Source: Thereva unica | Lineage: Eukaryota > Arthropoda > Insecta > Diptera > Therevidae | Reading direction: 5' to 3' | Length of the DNA: 64,000 bases | NCBI GenBank assembly: GCA_949987705.1 | Contig: OX465281.1 | Coordinates: 164,872,393 to 164,936,392 of the forward strand | Part shown: positions 50,072 through 60,540 of the stretch, piece by piece | Layout of the letters: every line of letters begins with the position of its first letter | Numbering within the stretch: the stretch's first letter is position 1 | The notes under the pieces: model-generated | Databases searched by the model: none | Seen by the model: only the letters and a program-made list of their open reading frames with translations | What the model was told of the DNA's origin: nothing | Translations under genes and position numbers: made by a program

Positions 50072-51908
50072 CCTCGGAAAAAAAAAGATTTATATACCTA
50101 TAACTATAAATAACAAAAAATTTTGTGCTAAGATGGATACGGGTTCTACTGTTAGTTTATTGAATTCTAGGAAAGTACCAAGTTATATTTATGAATTATT
50201 AAAAGGAAGCGTCAAAATTAATACAATTGATGGGGAAGTTAATAAGGAGACTGAATTTGTAAAAACTCACTGTCCTATAGAATTCCAACAGCCGGTTAAT
50301 GCTCGAATGCGATGGGTTAAAATTAGCTTGGACAAACAATATGATTTTCTTGTAGGCATGGATTGGATAGAAAAGAACGTGAAAGGTATTGAGGTAGAGG
50401 ATAAAGAGATTGTTTTGAAAAATGGGGCAAGGGTTCCGTTTCTGAGTAGAATTGTGGAAGAAGAAGTAAATGTCCTGGAAGAAGAAGTAAATGTCCTGGA
50501 AGAAAGTGAATTAGGTAATATAAAATTGAATCATTTGAACGACAAAGAACAAAACAGTCCTCAAATAAACACCGATAATAGTAGTGAATCCAACATGGAC
50601 CTATCGAATTCGGTACATTCCAATGAGGAACAGTTATTAGATCATATTATGATTAAAGAAGGAATAGTCAACATATATAAAACGCAAATAATATTGACTT
50701 ACAGTCCTAGTAAAGAAGTAGAAACTAAACATAAGAGAACGATTATACAAATTAATCCACGAGTTGAGGAGGAAATTATTAATGAAATGTTAAAGAAATA
50801 TATAAAATCAGGTCGTATCGGGATATATTCTGAAGTACAAGATACAGATTACAATAAAGTCCAGCAATGCATTATTAAGTTATTTTCAGGAAATAAAAAT
50901 TTCAAATTCATTAAAGCTACAAAGAGAGCCAGAGAAATAGAAAACGAGGAGGATTGTCACAAACAAATTGCACTTTACCATACGAAGGAGTCGTTACACA
51001 GCGGGATTAACGAAACATATAGAACCTTAAAAGACAAAATTTATTACCCTAAATTACAAGAGCAAATACAAATCGTTATCAATAATTGTGAAAAATGTAA
51101 GGGAATCAAATACGATAGAAAGCCGATTAAACCAATTTTTCATTTAACGGAGACACCATGTAACAAGAACGATATTATCCACTTGGATATCTTTCACTAC
51201 AAGAAGCAATCATTTGTCACTATTATCGATAAGTTAACTAAATTTTCGGTGGGTTATTTGATAAACGATAGAAATTGGGCCAAGAAAATTGCAATATTAG
51301 AAGGGTATGTCGCTACTTTTGGTAAACCTAATAAGATTATCATGGATAATGAATTTAAATCTGAACAACTTAAGAAGTATATTCAAGAAAACGGAATAGA
51401 GGTCCATTGGACCAAGCCCAACAGCCATACCGGGAATGCGGATGTAGAAAGACTCCATTCCACACTAATAGAAAAATTGCAAGCTATTGAAGAAGAAATG
51501 ACCCTCGAGCAAAAAATGCAAAAGGCAATTGGTAATTATAATGATAGGTACCATACCACAATTGAAATGACTCCAAGGCAAGCAAATAATTTAACTAACA
51601 TTGATATACTAATAGATAAAATAAATAAAAAGAAAATCTGGAATATTAATAAGCTAAATAGAAATAGGGAACACTATGTGGAAACGAGACAAGAAGGTTT
51701 CATTAAAAATTATAAACGAGTTAGACATAAGGACGAACCGTATTTTAGAAAATATCAATTAAGGAATGTAAATCCAATTAATATTAAACGACCATCCAAA
51801 TTTTCAGGTCATAGGGCTAATCTTTCTTTGGCTGATAACGACAGTACAAGGAGCATTACAGGTACATCCTATTCAAGAAGAAATAGGATATGTCAAGATA
51901 AAAATTAA
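50040..51908 (+). CDS. pol: Pol with protease and integrase only
   Basis: The frame is open from 50040; the first ATG is 50133. Counting from that ATG: protease active site DTGS at 2-5; a duplicated EEEVNVL at about 109-122; a short low-complexity join at about 135-165 where RT and RNase H should be; integrase zinc finger H283-H289-C319-C322; catalytic D352, D405 and E439; and a basic C-terminus. Pol in this group is usually about 1000 residues, so some 400-450 are missing, without a stop. The frame is +1 (or -2) relative to gag, so expression needs frameshifting or reinitiation. Protease and integrase look competent. Confidence 0.85.
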   Translation, partial: TIQIENFLPISLGKKKIYIPITINNKKFCAKMDTGSTVSLLNSRKVPSYIYELLKGSVKINTIDGEVNKETEFVKTHCPIEFQQPVNARMRWVKISLDKQYDFLVGMDWIEKNVKGIEVEDKEIVLKNGARVPFLSRIVEEEVNVLEEEVNVLEESELGNIKLNHLNDKEQNSPQINTDNSSESNMDLSNSVHSNEEQLLDHIMIKEGIVNIYKTQIILTYSPSKEVETKHKRTIIQINPRVEEEIINEMLKKYIKSGRIGIYSEVQDTDYNKVQQCIIKLFSGNKNFKFIKATKRAREIENEEDCHKQIALYHTKESLHSGINETYRTLKDKIYYPKLQEQIQIVINNCEKCKGIKYDRKPIKPIFHLTETPCNKNDIIHLDIFHYKKQSFVTIIDKLTKFSVGYLINDRNWAKKIAILEGYVATFGKPNKIIMDNEFKSEQLKKYIQENGIEVHWTKPNSHTGNADVERLHSTLIEKLQAIEEEMTLEQKMQKAIGNYNDRYHTTIEMTPRQANNLTNIDILIDKINKKKIWNINKLNRNREHYVETRQEGFIKNYKRVRHKDEPYFRKYQLRNVNPINIKRPSKFSGHRANLSLADNDSTRSITGTSYSRRNRICQDKN

Positions 51909-53346
51909 ACAAGTGGAGATAGCCAATGAAACAGACACTATATTGCATCTAATAAACCCTCCAGAAATGGTAAATATTTTAAACACTTTAGAGCGTAATA
52001 TAGAATATTTAAGGACAGATGACAAAAAATCGCTGTATACCGAAATTAAAATAATCAAAAGTAAACTTAGATCAATACAAAATCCAGCTAGACAAAAGAG
52101 AGGACTAATTAATATAGTAGGTCAAAGTATGAATTGGTTATTTGGAACTATGGATGATAGCGATAGACAGGAAATAATAGAGCATTTAGCAGCCGTGGAA
52201 GCAAATAATCACAAAGCTATTCAAAATCTGAACGAACAGATTAAAATAAATGAACATTATAGTAAAGCATTATCCGATTTAAAAGTATTACTTGAAGACG
52301 ACCGACAGAAAATTTTAAAAGCACTTAATGACACTAACGAAACTCTACATGAATTAAATTACAAAGTTTTGTTTTTAGATCAGGAAACCAAGCTTAGATA
52401 TTTAGAAAATAAAGTAAATCAGATTCTAGACAATATAATGGCCACAAAACATAATATTTTCCACCCTAGTATGCTTACTTTGCAAGAATTGGATACTTAT
52501 CAAATAGATATTCATAAACTAAAACTCCTTAAAGCAGGCATTATGGAATATAAAAACCAATATTTAATATTCGCTATAAAAATTCCAAAATATTACATAT
52601 TAAAAGATGTACATTTAATTAAATCAATAACTAATTCGGAAAATTTTGAAATTAGAGAATCCGATGAACAAGTTATAGAAATAAATAATAAAATCTATCA
52701 CTATGATGGAGAAGTAGAAATAAAGGATTTAAAATTAAGCAATAACTGTGTTTTTCAAAATTCTTGTACATTAATATATAATAATGTTACTAGTGTAGAA
52801 GAGCTAGATGAAGAAACTATTTTAGTAAAAAATATGTACCAAGAAACACTATTACAAAATTGCGATAAAAGAAGCATTAAGTTAAATGGTAATTATTTAA
52901 TAAATTTTAATAATTGTACGATAGGCATAAGAAATCAAAAATTTTCGAACAAAAAAATAACATTCTTAGATAAGTATTACTATCCCTCTGCAATTAATAA
53001 TACTAAGTTCGCAAAACCAATAGATTTTGATGATATTGTACTAAATAAAATAAATAATATACAAGAAATTCAAGAAATTAAGTATCAAAAGAGAATGATG
53101 TATGGGACAAGTATAGGAACATTTATCGTATGGATAATCACTTTTGTAATTATAATTTCGTATGCATTGTGGAAGAATAAAAAGAACAAGATCAATATAA
53201 TAAATTTGAAGTCGGAGACTTCTGACCCAAACCGGGGAAGAGTTACATACTTAGAGTTGAAAAATGCAACAAATGCACAATTTAATCAACCGGACGTATC
53301 CGATACATTAAAAATAAAGCCAAAAGAAAAACCATTAGCTTGGTAG
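51772..53346 (+). CDS. env: Env-like (F-type) glycoprotein of errantivirus-like provirus
   Basis: Open from 51772 to the stop at 53346, overlapping the end of pol in another frame. No ATG lies in the N-terminal stretch. A hydrophobic signal-like segment (about 51808-51855) is preceded by TTTTCAG (51801-51807), a plausible splice acceptor, so the start codon is probably supplied by a spliced leader exon. A furin-type RQKR site precedes a fusion-type segment, and there is a membrane span near the C-terminus (TFIVWIITFVIII). The last ~35 codons are encoded inside the 3' LTR. The gene seems uninterrupted; function is not tested. Confidence 0.75.
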   Translation: MQLILNDHPNFQVIGLIFLWLITTVQGALQVHPIQEEIGYVKIKIKQVEIANETDTILHLINPPEMVNILNTLERNIEYLRTDDKKSLYTEIKIIKSKLRSIQNPARQKRGLINIVGQSMNWLFGTMDDSDRQEIIEHLAAVEANNHKAIQNLNEQIKINEHYSKALSDLKVLLEDDRQKILKALNDTNETLHELNYKVLFLDQETKLRYLENKVNQILDNIMATKHNIFHPSMLTLQELDTYQIDIHKLKLLKAGIMEYKNQYLIFAIKIPKYYILKDVHLIKSITNSENFEIRESDEQVIEINNKIYHYDGEVEIKDLKLSNNCVFQNSCTLIYNNVTSVEELDEETILVKNMYQETLLQNCDKRSIKLNGNYLINFNNCTIGIRNQKFSNKKITFLDKYYYPSAINNTKFAKPIDFDDIVLNKINNIQEIQEIKYQKRMMYGTSIGTFIVWIITFVIIISYALWKNKKNKINIINLKSETSDPNRGRVTYLELKNATNAQFNQPDVSDTLKIKPKEKPLAW

Positions 53347-53544
53347 ATTATATTCCACACTGCATCCGATAAAACTGCTGACTTAGGAAAAGATAAGAAA
53401 AGTAAAATGTAATTTTTGAATAAGGATAGTCAGTCTGTCGGAAATTATATTAGAGTTCGGTTTGTTCTATTAATAAAGTTAAATAAATTTGAAGTGAGCT
53501 TTTTATTTCTCTAATTGATCAATAATTATCCAAAATATATTACT
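53241..53544 (+). repeat. 3' LTR of errantivirus-like provirus
   Basis: 304 bp, identical by eye to the 5' LTR, preceded by a purine-rich ACCGGGGAAG tract (53231-53240) that can serve as the plus-strand primer. Followed by CGCG (53545-53548). Confidence 0.9.
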
Positions 53545-53548
53545 CGCG

Positions 53549-54401
53549 CTGCTACTCCGGTTAGGGCACCCACCTTCACCACCTGCTTTCCGTAGCATCG
53601 ATTAACTTGGTTCTTAAGCAAGTTAAATTGGAAGGTTTTGCCTGTACCTGCACCACCGGTTATGAATAGGTTCTCCCGCCGTTGGTCGCCATTTTGTTTA
53701 GCTTGTATGCTCATCGTGATGTAATTGAACAATTGTCTTTGGTCCATATTCATAGCCTGACGTGCTGACTCGAACTGTTCATTTGGCATGACTTGTTCTG
53801 GCATTACATCTTCGTTATAATCAATATTTGTTGACGCGTGTTCCTCTAGAATTTCGAACGCATGCACTTGATTGAAAGCAATCTCTAGCTGCCGGTCGCG
53901 CTCTCTATGTTGTTCCATGTGAATGCTGATTGCTTTCAACTGTTCTTCTCGGGCTAAGAAAGCGGTTCTTGCGTCATGAAACCCTTCTAACAATTCCGTC
54001 TCCGAGCGGTAAGGCGTGTATTGAAGTAATAAACTGTAATAGAAATTCTCAGGATCTGTCATAGCTACAAAATATGGTACTCTTACAGTTGCAGGTACAT
54101 TTCTCACAGCCATTTTAGAATTATCTGTCAATGTAATCAATTGTCTACGGGTTCTCGATGGTATTTCATTTTCTTCTTGATCAACGCTTTTTTCTGTCGC
54201 ATCTGGTCTTTTTTGGTAATAGGCTTCTAAGAGCATTGCAAATTCTGTTAAACTCATTCTTGAAAAGTCATAATTTGGGTGCTGCAACGGACGCTTCTCG
54301 TACCTTTCGAAGAGATTGCTACAGTATCCAGTTGCTTGTCCTCGCTCATCAAAACGCAACACTCTGTAGCGCTGCTCTGGCTTTCGGGTATTCAGGAACA
54401 C
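53549..54401 (-). pseudogene. Helitron helicase, N-terminal part with Walker A
   Basis: Minus strand: RYRVLRFDERGQATGYC and the linker, then NLFITGGAGTGKTFQFNLL (Walker A, GGAGTGKT) and VGALTGVAAR, where the provirus interrupts. The downstream half starts again at 48555. A frame break at about 54395 separates it from Rep. Confidence 0.9.
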
Positions 54402-55355
54402 ACAACTACGAGAACTATCACGTAGCGGTAAGTGACATAATCGATAGGCACATTCAGGAGCTGATACTTGCCTTTCGTGAAGAAAGAAATACGGAAGAGT
54501 CGGCGAGATATGTCTGATTCATTGCGTTGTATTTGTTGGATAGCCTGTGCTACTCCCTTATCTAAACTAGTTGGTTCTCCTTTGGACAAATACTTCGCAA
54601 TGTAAAAGGCGATTGCCTCATTAGACCCACAAGGTTGTATGTCCATATTACCAGTCCACAATTTTAATAAATCTGGATTGTAATTATTTACCCAAGCATC
54701 TTCTTTTCGACGTTCGACGAAGTAAACATATTCTTCCTCCGCTACGTATAAAATCGTCAGACGAATGAGAGATTATTCGAGTCTTATTACATTCTTGTCG
54801 TGGAAAATTGAATCGACATGCTACTGTAGTGTTATTCTTTGTACATGTATGGGTGTGTCTGTGGATCTGACATTTTGTTACAAGTTTGTGAAGTTCTGGA
54901 TTCTCGCCATGGGAAGGTAATTTACAAGAAGCCACTCGATCAAGCTGTTGGATACCTTCATCAGTGTCAAATCCTGGGTGGTTTTCAATCCTTACTAGCA
55001 TGTGTAGGTGAGGACTACCACGATTCTGAAATTCGATACGCCACCAGTGGTCCTTCACTTTGCCACCTATGATTTCATCATTATTCTTAATGTATTTTAT
55101 CAACGCTCTAACTCGGACCATGAAGTGTCGACTCAATATGATTGGATATTTCTCGATGAGACATTGAGTCTCATATATAGTCAAAGAACTGGGGTCCACT
55201 TCGGGTCTACTGTCAGCAATCAGAAGAGCTTTACGTTGATCTAACCAATTTAGATCGTTTGAACTAAAAGTCAGAAAATATGTGGGGGGCCCCAGAGTTC
55301 TAATTTGAGCTAAGAGGTCGTTTAACCAGCTCTCCAGTAAGCCGCCGAACCACGT
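54392..55355 (-). pseudogene. Helitron Rep (HUH endonuclease), N-terminally truncated
   Basis: Minus strand: WLNDLLAQIRTLGPPTYF and FLTFSSNDLNWLDQRKALL, then WRIEFQNRGSPHLHMLVRI with the HLH of the HUH motif, and after a break near 54690 NEAIAFYIAKYLSKG with the two catalytic tyrosines (YIAKY). Rep nicks and joins single strands at Helitron ends. The N-terminal zinc-finger region is lost where the CACTG-ended element starts (55370). Confidence 0.9.
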
Positions 55356-55369
55356 AAATTTTTAATGTA

Positions 55370-56590
55370 CACTGTTAAAAAAGATTGTAAATTTACTAAA
55401 CATTTACAACATAAATGTATAGGAAAATTACAATTTTGAGTATATAAATTTAAAATTACAATACAATTTACAAAAATTTAGGTTGCGTGTTTGTAAATAT
55501 CCAAAAAAAATTTGGAATTTTAATCCTTTCTTGTAATCATAAAACACGTATTGTAATTTTTCTAATTATGCATATTGTACTTTGAAATTTTACTATACAC
55601 ATACATATTAAAGTTACGAACATTTACTAGTAAATTGAAATAGTTTCAAATATGTATTTTAAAATTTCTAGAATTCGGAATTCGGCAGAATTCCACATAG
55701 ATTTAATTTCTCCGCGCCGCCTGCTGTTTGTGTTAGCACATAATACGAGTATTTTAAACGATATTCCCGTTACCGCCAAGTGTGTTTGCGCCTATTTCAG
55801 TTCTTGGAAATGAAATATAATTGGGGCTTGGGTGATCATTTCATTTCCCCCTTACACCCTGTCTTCGCAAAACCACTTTTTCATTATATTTTTGTTCGTC
55901 CGCTGTATCCCGTGTAAAAGGTTGAATAAAATATAAGTGACCTGTGCATGTGCTTGTTGTGTGGTCTTGTGTGTTTTTTGGCATTTGAGTCTATATCGCC
56001 CGCGCAATACAGAAAAATTTAAAGTAGACCACCATATTCAGTGTGTATTAAATCTTATTTGTAGGTATTAGTGAACTGTTTTCTGAATTCTGGAGAAATT
56101 GAAAGTAGGTCAAGGCGTTCGGGAACAATCTGTTAGCTCGAGCTAAAATTTGAAAGCAAATATTTCTATCAATCAGAATTGAATACGTGTCAGTTTGAGA
56201 CGAACGAAACAGCGCACGTACGAAACAGCGCCAGTCTTATTTATGTGTATAAAAAATAAATTTAAATAAAATCAATTTTATTTGTGTATTAGTGAACTGT
56301 CGGATTACTCATATTGCAGAGAAAAATGTAAGTAATTTTATTAGTTTACTTTAATATTGCTAATAATATTAATTAGTTTTGCATGACTATTAGTTACAGA
56401 CTTATTTAAGTCCTTTCGAATCAACAAGTGCTATTACAATTGAGCTGTCTTTTCTTATAAAAATATTTGAAAAGCGATCGGATTACTTATATTGGAGAGA
56501 GAGATGTAAGTAATTTTAATAGTTTAGTTTAATATTGTTAGTTCATCAATGCACTAACTTCTGATAATCCTTGTAGTTAAAATAATTAAT
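55370..56590 (+). promoter_or_regulatory. 5' non-coding region of TNP2-like gene with duplicated exon-like block
   Basis: AT-rich. The block 'cggattact(c/t)atattg(c/g)agag...atgtaagtaatttta' occurs at about 56302-56345 and 56479-56525. Each carries ATGTAAGTA, a strong 5' splice-site match, and TTAATTACAG ends at 56595 just before the coding ATG. Two alternative first exons spliced to 56596 are inferred. Confidence 0.45.
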
Positions 56591-56608
56591 TACAGAAATC
56601 GTGGAATC

Positions 56609-58972
56609 ATGTTTTATTGTGAGTTTTGCAATTATTCAAATTTGCTATTGAATAATTACCTCAAACATTCTGGAGAACATTCTGCTTTGATGAAAAAGTT
56701 TATATGCGGGTTTGAGCGTTGTAAAAAAACTTATACAGTTATATCATCTTTGAAAAGTCATGTAAATCGTTTCCATAACTATAAAGGGACAAATAATATT
56801 TCTACTACTGCGAATGACAAAATTAGTTGTAATGTTTCACATTGCGCACAAAAGTGTAAGGATCTTAAGGAAATGATCAAACATTTAAAACAACACATTG
56901 AAGAAAATATAACGATACGATGTTGTTTTCCTAACTGTGTGAAAACTTACAGCGTGTTAAATTCATTTACTTGTCATCTTAGCAAATGTCATCGCAATGA
57001 GAAAATTACACTTTCTTCATGTTCAACTGCTGCTGAATGTTCCACAGACCCTATTGCAATAGCTGATATTCATACGATTAATGAAATCTTTTCAGAAGAC
57101 GAGCATCAATATAATCACGAAAATATTCCCGAAAATAATTTTTTAACAAATTTTGCCCATTTTTTTCTTAATTTAGAATTCAAGTTATTAATGCCAGCCT
57201 CAACAGTTCAATATGTTGCCAGTGAAGTTCTTAAAATGCTTCGACAAAATAAAGAAATTACGGAAAATAAAGTATTAAAATATTTACAAAAAATTGGTTT
57301 GTCAACAGAATCAATAGAAGATATAATTGTTAGTTCTTTAAATATTAAGGAATTTAATAACATTGAAAGGTTATTTGGAACGTCATACAAACGTAATAAA
57401 TTTTATAAAGAGAATTTTCCTTACGTAGAACCAATGCAAATTCCATTGGGTATTGTAAATCGTAAAAAGCGTTTTTTTCACTATATACCAATTAAAGAAA
57501 CGTTACAGAAATTATTTCATAATAAATCATTTAGTGATAAATTAATTTTTGACCGTCCAAATAATGAGAGCGATATTTTAAGAGACTTCACTGATGGCAT
57601 TGTCTTTAAGGATAATATTTTCTTTAAAAATAATCCTGATGCTCTTCAACTGATTTTATATCAAGATAGCTTTGAGGTGGTAAATCCATTAGGTTCTGCT
57701 AAATCAAAATATAAGATATTAGCTGTTTATTTAAGCATAGGAAATTTTCCAGAAACAATAAGATCACATGTAAATTCCATGCAACTTGTAGCGTTATGTA
57801 AAGAAAAAATATTTGATCACTCTAAAGTTTATGGTAAAATCGTTAAAGACTTAAGAGATATTGAAACTATAGGAATTCAATTACCTACAGGTAAAATCAT
57901 CAAAGGATCGTTAGTTTTTATAACTGGAGATAATCTTGGTAGTCACTCATTAGGAGGGTTTACTGAAAATTTTAGTAGGACCCAGTATTTTTGTAGATAT
58001 TGTTTAGTCTCTCGAGATTTATTTCATACTAATGATGGTATATTTACAACGTATCCTAATAGAACTGTTGAATCATATAAAAAAATAATAAATCGCTTAA
58101 ATAGGGTAAAAAGTAATTCGGTAAAGAAAAAAACTATAACAAATAATAAAAAACCATTATTGATAAAAGGGATTAAATTTAACTCTGTCTTCAATCAATT
58201 AAAATTTTATCATGTTTGTCTTCCGGGGTTACCACCTTGTCTTGGACACGATATATTTGAAGGTGTACTAGCTTATGATGTAAAATTATTTATTGATGAT
58301 CTTATTAAAAAAAAATGGTTCTCATATAAATTACTAAATTACAGAATTGAAAGTTTTAAATACTGCGTAGAAGATAAGCGCGATCAAATTTGTTTAGTTT
58401 TAAAAAACTCCAAAAGGCTTTCAGGTGGTGCCTGTCAATTATGGAATTTTATTCGATTATTACCATTATTGATTTCAGATAGAATTGACAATATTTATGA
58501 TGACAGCCTGAAATGTATTTTATTACTCTCTGAAATAATTGAAATAATATGTGCCCCAGCTATACATAAGTCTAATATTGCGTACTTAGATTTACTTATT
58601 TACGATTATATTTATTTTCGTAAATCATTGTTTGAAGAACCACTTCGTCCAAAACACCATTATTTAGTCCATTACCCTTCCCTTATTTTAATGTTTGGAC
58701 CTTTAATGAAAGTATGGACACTTCGATTCGAGAGTAAACATTGCTTTTTCAAACAATCTATACGATCTATACGCAATTTTATTAATATCACAAAATCACT
58801 TAGTATCAAACATGAGTTATATCAATGTTTCGTTCGTCTTGGAGGAGAGATTACATTTGATATTGAATTAAAGAATGAAGTCAAATTTCATAAAAAATTA
58901 TATAATGAAAACATTCAGCAAGCCCTAAAAATATGCCATTATTTCATGACACAATGGAATGCCATAAAATAA
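56609..58972 (+). CDS. C2H2 zinc-finger TNP2/CACTA-like transposase
   Basis: 787 codons without a stop. Four N-terminal C2H2-type fingers (C4-C7-H20-H24; C33-C38; C74-C79; C105-C110), a linker, then a core with ILYQDSFEVVNPLGSAKSKY (D353), VFITGDNLGSHSLGGF (D441), CRYC (462-465), CLGHDIFEGVL (E551) and the C-terminal block KHHYLVHYPSLILMFGPL / RFESKHCFFKQ. These match the TNP2-like family found with paired partner genes in animal genomes; the D-D-E assignment is inference. The start is the first ATG, 14 bases after a predicted acceptor. The C-terminal extension continues in the next ORF. Confidence 0.7.
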   Translation: MFYCEFCNYSNLLLNNYLKHSGEHSALMKKFICGFERCKKTYTVISSLKSHVNRFHNYKGTNNISTTANDKISCNVSHCAQKCKDLKEMIKHLKQHIEENITIRCCFPNCVKTYSVLNSFTCHLSKCHRNEKITLSSCSTAAECSTDPIAIADIHTINEIFSEDEHQYNHENIPENNFLTNFAHFFLNLEFKLLMPASTVQYVASEVLKMLRQNKEITENKVLKYLQKIGLSTESIEDIIVSSLNIKEFNNIERLFGTSYKRNKFYKENFPYVEPMQIPLGIVNRKKRFFHYIPIKETLQKLFHNKSFSDKLIFDRPNNESDILRDFTDGIVFKDNIFFKNNPDALQLILYQDSFEVVNPLGSAKSKYKILAVYLSIGNFPETIRSHVNSMQLVALCKEKIFDHSKVYGKIVKDLRDIETIGIQLPTGKIIKGSLVFITGDNLGSHSLGGFTENFSRTQYFCRYCLVSRDLFHTNDGIFTTYPNRTVESYKKIINRLNRVKSNSVKKKTITNNKKPLLIKGIKFNSVFNQLKFYHVCLPGLPPCLGHDIFEGVLAYDVKLFIDDLIKKKWFSYKLLNYRIESFKYCVEDKRDQICLVLKNSKRLSGGACQLWNFIRLLPLLISDRIDNIYDDSLKCILLLSEIIEIICAPAIHKSNIAYLDLLIYDYIYFRKSLFEEPLRPKHHYLVHYPSLILMFGPLMKVWTLRFESKHCFFKQSIRSIRNFINITKSLSIKHELYQCFVRLGGEITFDIELKNEVKFHKKLYNENIQQALKICHYFMTQWNAIK

Positions 58973-59277
58973 TAAAAAATGGTACATCTTATCGTACTGG
59001 AGATAATCTATTTATTTCTCAGAAAGATTATCACTATGAAATATTTGTTGGAAAGATTGTTTTAATATTATATAATGAACCTGATGTATATTTTGTCTTG
59101 GAGGTTTTACAAACAGAATTTATTCCGCATTTGGGTGTATATAAGTTAGGAAAAGTTATTGAGTATAAAAGTATATCATACAATCAACTTATTAGCTTCG
59201 AAAAATTACATACTTATGTCATAAATTCTTTTTTATATGTTAAGCCAAAATTTGGATTAGTTGAAAATATTTTGTAA
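58933..59277 (+). CDS. C-terminal extension of TNP2-like transposase in -1 frame
   Basis: 114 codons overlapping the end of the transposase by 40 bases in the -1 frame. From about residue 14 (IKNGTSYRTGDNLFIS) it resembles the small C-terminal domain that follows the transposase core in related proteins (GKIVLILYNE, VYKLGKVIEY). Either one frameshift mutation, a programmed shift, or an unseen intron joins the two. No classical slippery heptamer was found in the overlap. Confidence 0.5.
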   Translation: MPLFHDTMECHKIIKNGTSYRTGDNLFISQKDYHYEIFVGKIVLILYNEPDVYFVLEVLQTEFIPHLGVYKLGKVIEYKSISYNQLISFEKLHTYVINSFLYVKPKFGLVENIL

Positions 59278-59433
59278 GATTACTGGTTACTGTTAATCTA
59301 TTATAAATAATGTAATAAGAGCTCATAATAAAAATAATTTCTACACAATTTGTACACAGTCGAATTAACTTGGTGTATATATAAAAAAATAATTATAAAG
59401 CTTATTGATAACAGCGCTGATCCCTGATCCACA

Positions 59434-60540
59434 ATGGCATTATTTAAAATATCTCGACATGATAAGCTTGAGAAAAAAATTTTGAAGGCTTCAACAATAG
59501 ATGAGCTAATAGAAGGTGCCAAAGAAAAGTTACATCTATCCGGTGAAAAATATAAGGTATCACATTTCTTTTCGTTTTTTCTCTTTGTAATAATCAAATT
59601 TCTTTCTGAGAAGATTTATCTGGATGATTATACAGAAATCGATGAAGATAATATATTAATAGAAATGGCACAGCAAGCTAAAGAAATCCTCACATTGGTC
59701 ATTGTACCAGATGGAATTCAATGGAACAGAGAGTCGTATCACTGTATTTCTTCTTCATCAAAATGTAAGTTTAATTATATCACCTGTCGTTATTATAATT
59801 GCAAATATTCAACTCGTTTGATTGATAAAAATTTCAAAAAAATACTTGTTAGTTCATATTTTCTATAATAATTGATTACAGCTGACAATTTTCCTGTACA
59901 TGTACAACCATGCACTTCAACACAAAACCAAACGAACCATGTAGCTCGAATTTTTCCAAAATTGGGAAGTCAATTACAAAATGATCTACGTGATGGAAAA
60001 TTGATTGATAAAAAATCTAGAAAATCAATGATCAGCGTAATTGTCGACTACCTGATGGCAGACTTGAAGGATTTTCGTCGTGGAACAGCACAGCTGATCA
60101 GTCAACAATTCTATGAAGCATATCCAGGCACATTATGCATCAAAATTAGTGGCCAAACACTCGATACAGGAGTTGAAACTTTAAGACAACAAATATACGA
60201 TGCACTCAATTTTAGAAAAGGCTCATCAAAACATTCATTGCCATCATCTATTACTTTGGATGAAATTGTTAATGAAGGACTTACTACGAAGCATAACAAA
60301 CAAGATGAGTACGGTTGTGTAGCGTACTTGCCTGATTTCCCATCTTCAGAAACTACTCAATCTCAAGAAGAAAAGAAGTTAAATTTAATGGACCTGTGGA
60401 TATCTTCAACAGATGTGAATGATAAAATCTTAAATCTTATGAAAGAAACATATTATTTACAGCGTCAACAGATACACAACGAAAAAGATCTAACCAAAAT
60501 ATTCACTGATTGGCCATATTTCAATAATTATAACATACTA
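59434..60540 (+). CDS. Partner gene of TNP2-like transposon (exons 1-3), CIDE-N-like N-terminus
   Basis: Predicted exons: 59434-59556, 59611-59764 and 59882-60540. Introns are 54 and 117 bases with GT...AG ends (AAG|GTATCA...CTGAG; AAAT|GTAAGT...TTACAG), and splicing keeps the frame. Residues about 1-90 (KISRHDKLEKKILKA, YLDDYTEIDEDNIL) resemble a CIDE-N/PB1-type ubiquitin-like fold, a protein-interaction module. Exon 3 has a helical block (KKSRKSMISVIVDYLM, QLISQQFYEAYPG) known from the second protein of such elements. Exon 3 is cut at 60540 by the 128-bp-repeat element; its last eight codons before the stop are element sequence. The role, perhaps a transposase partner, is inferred. Confidence 0.55.

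Larger units (their letters stand above)
48560..53544 (+). mobile_element. Errantivirus-like LTR provirus lacking RT/RNase H
   Basis: 4985 bp with 304-bp LTRs that I find identical by eye, an AGTTAC start and TTACT end, a tRNA-Ser-type primer site, gag, a shortened pol (protease and integrase only), and an env-like ORF. The CGCG duplication is perfect, so the integration is very recent. Protease and integrase are joined in one open frame with RT and RNase H missing, so the element must have been copied by proteins supplied in trans. Described only as found; it is a defective endogenous copy. Confidence 0.9.
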
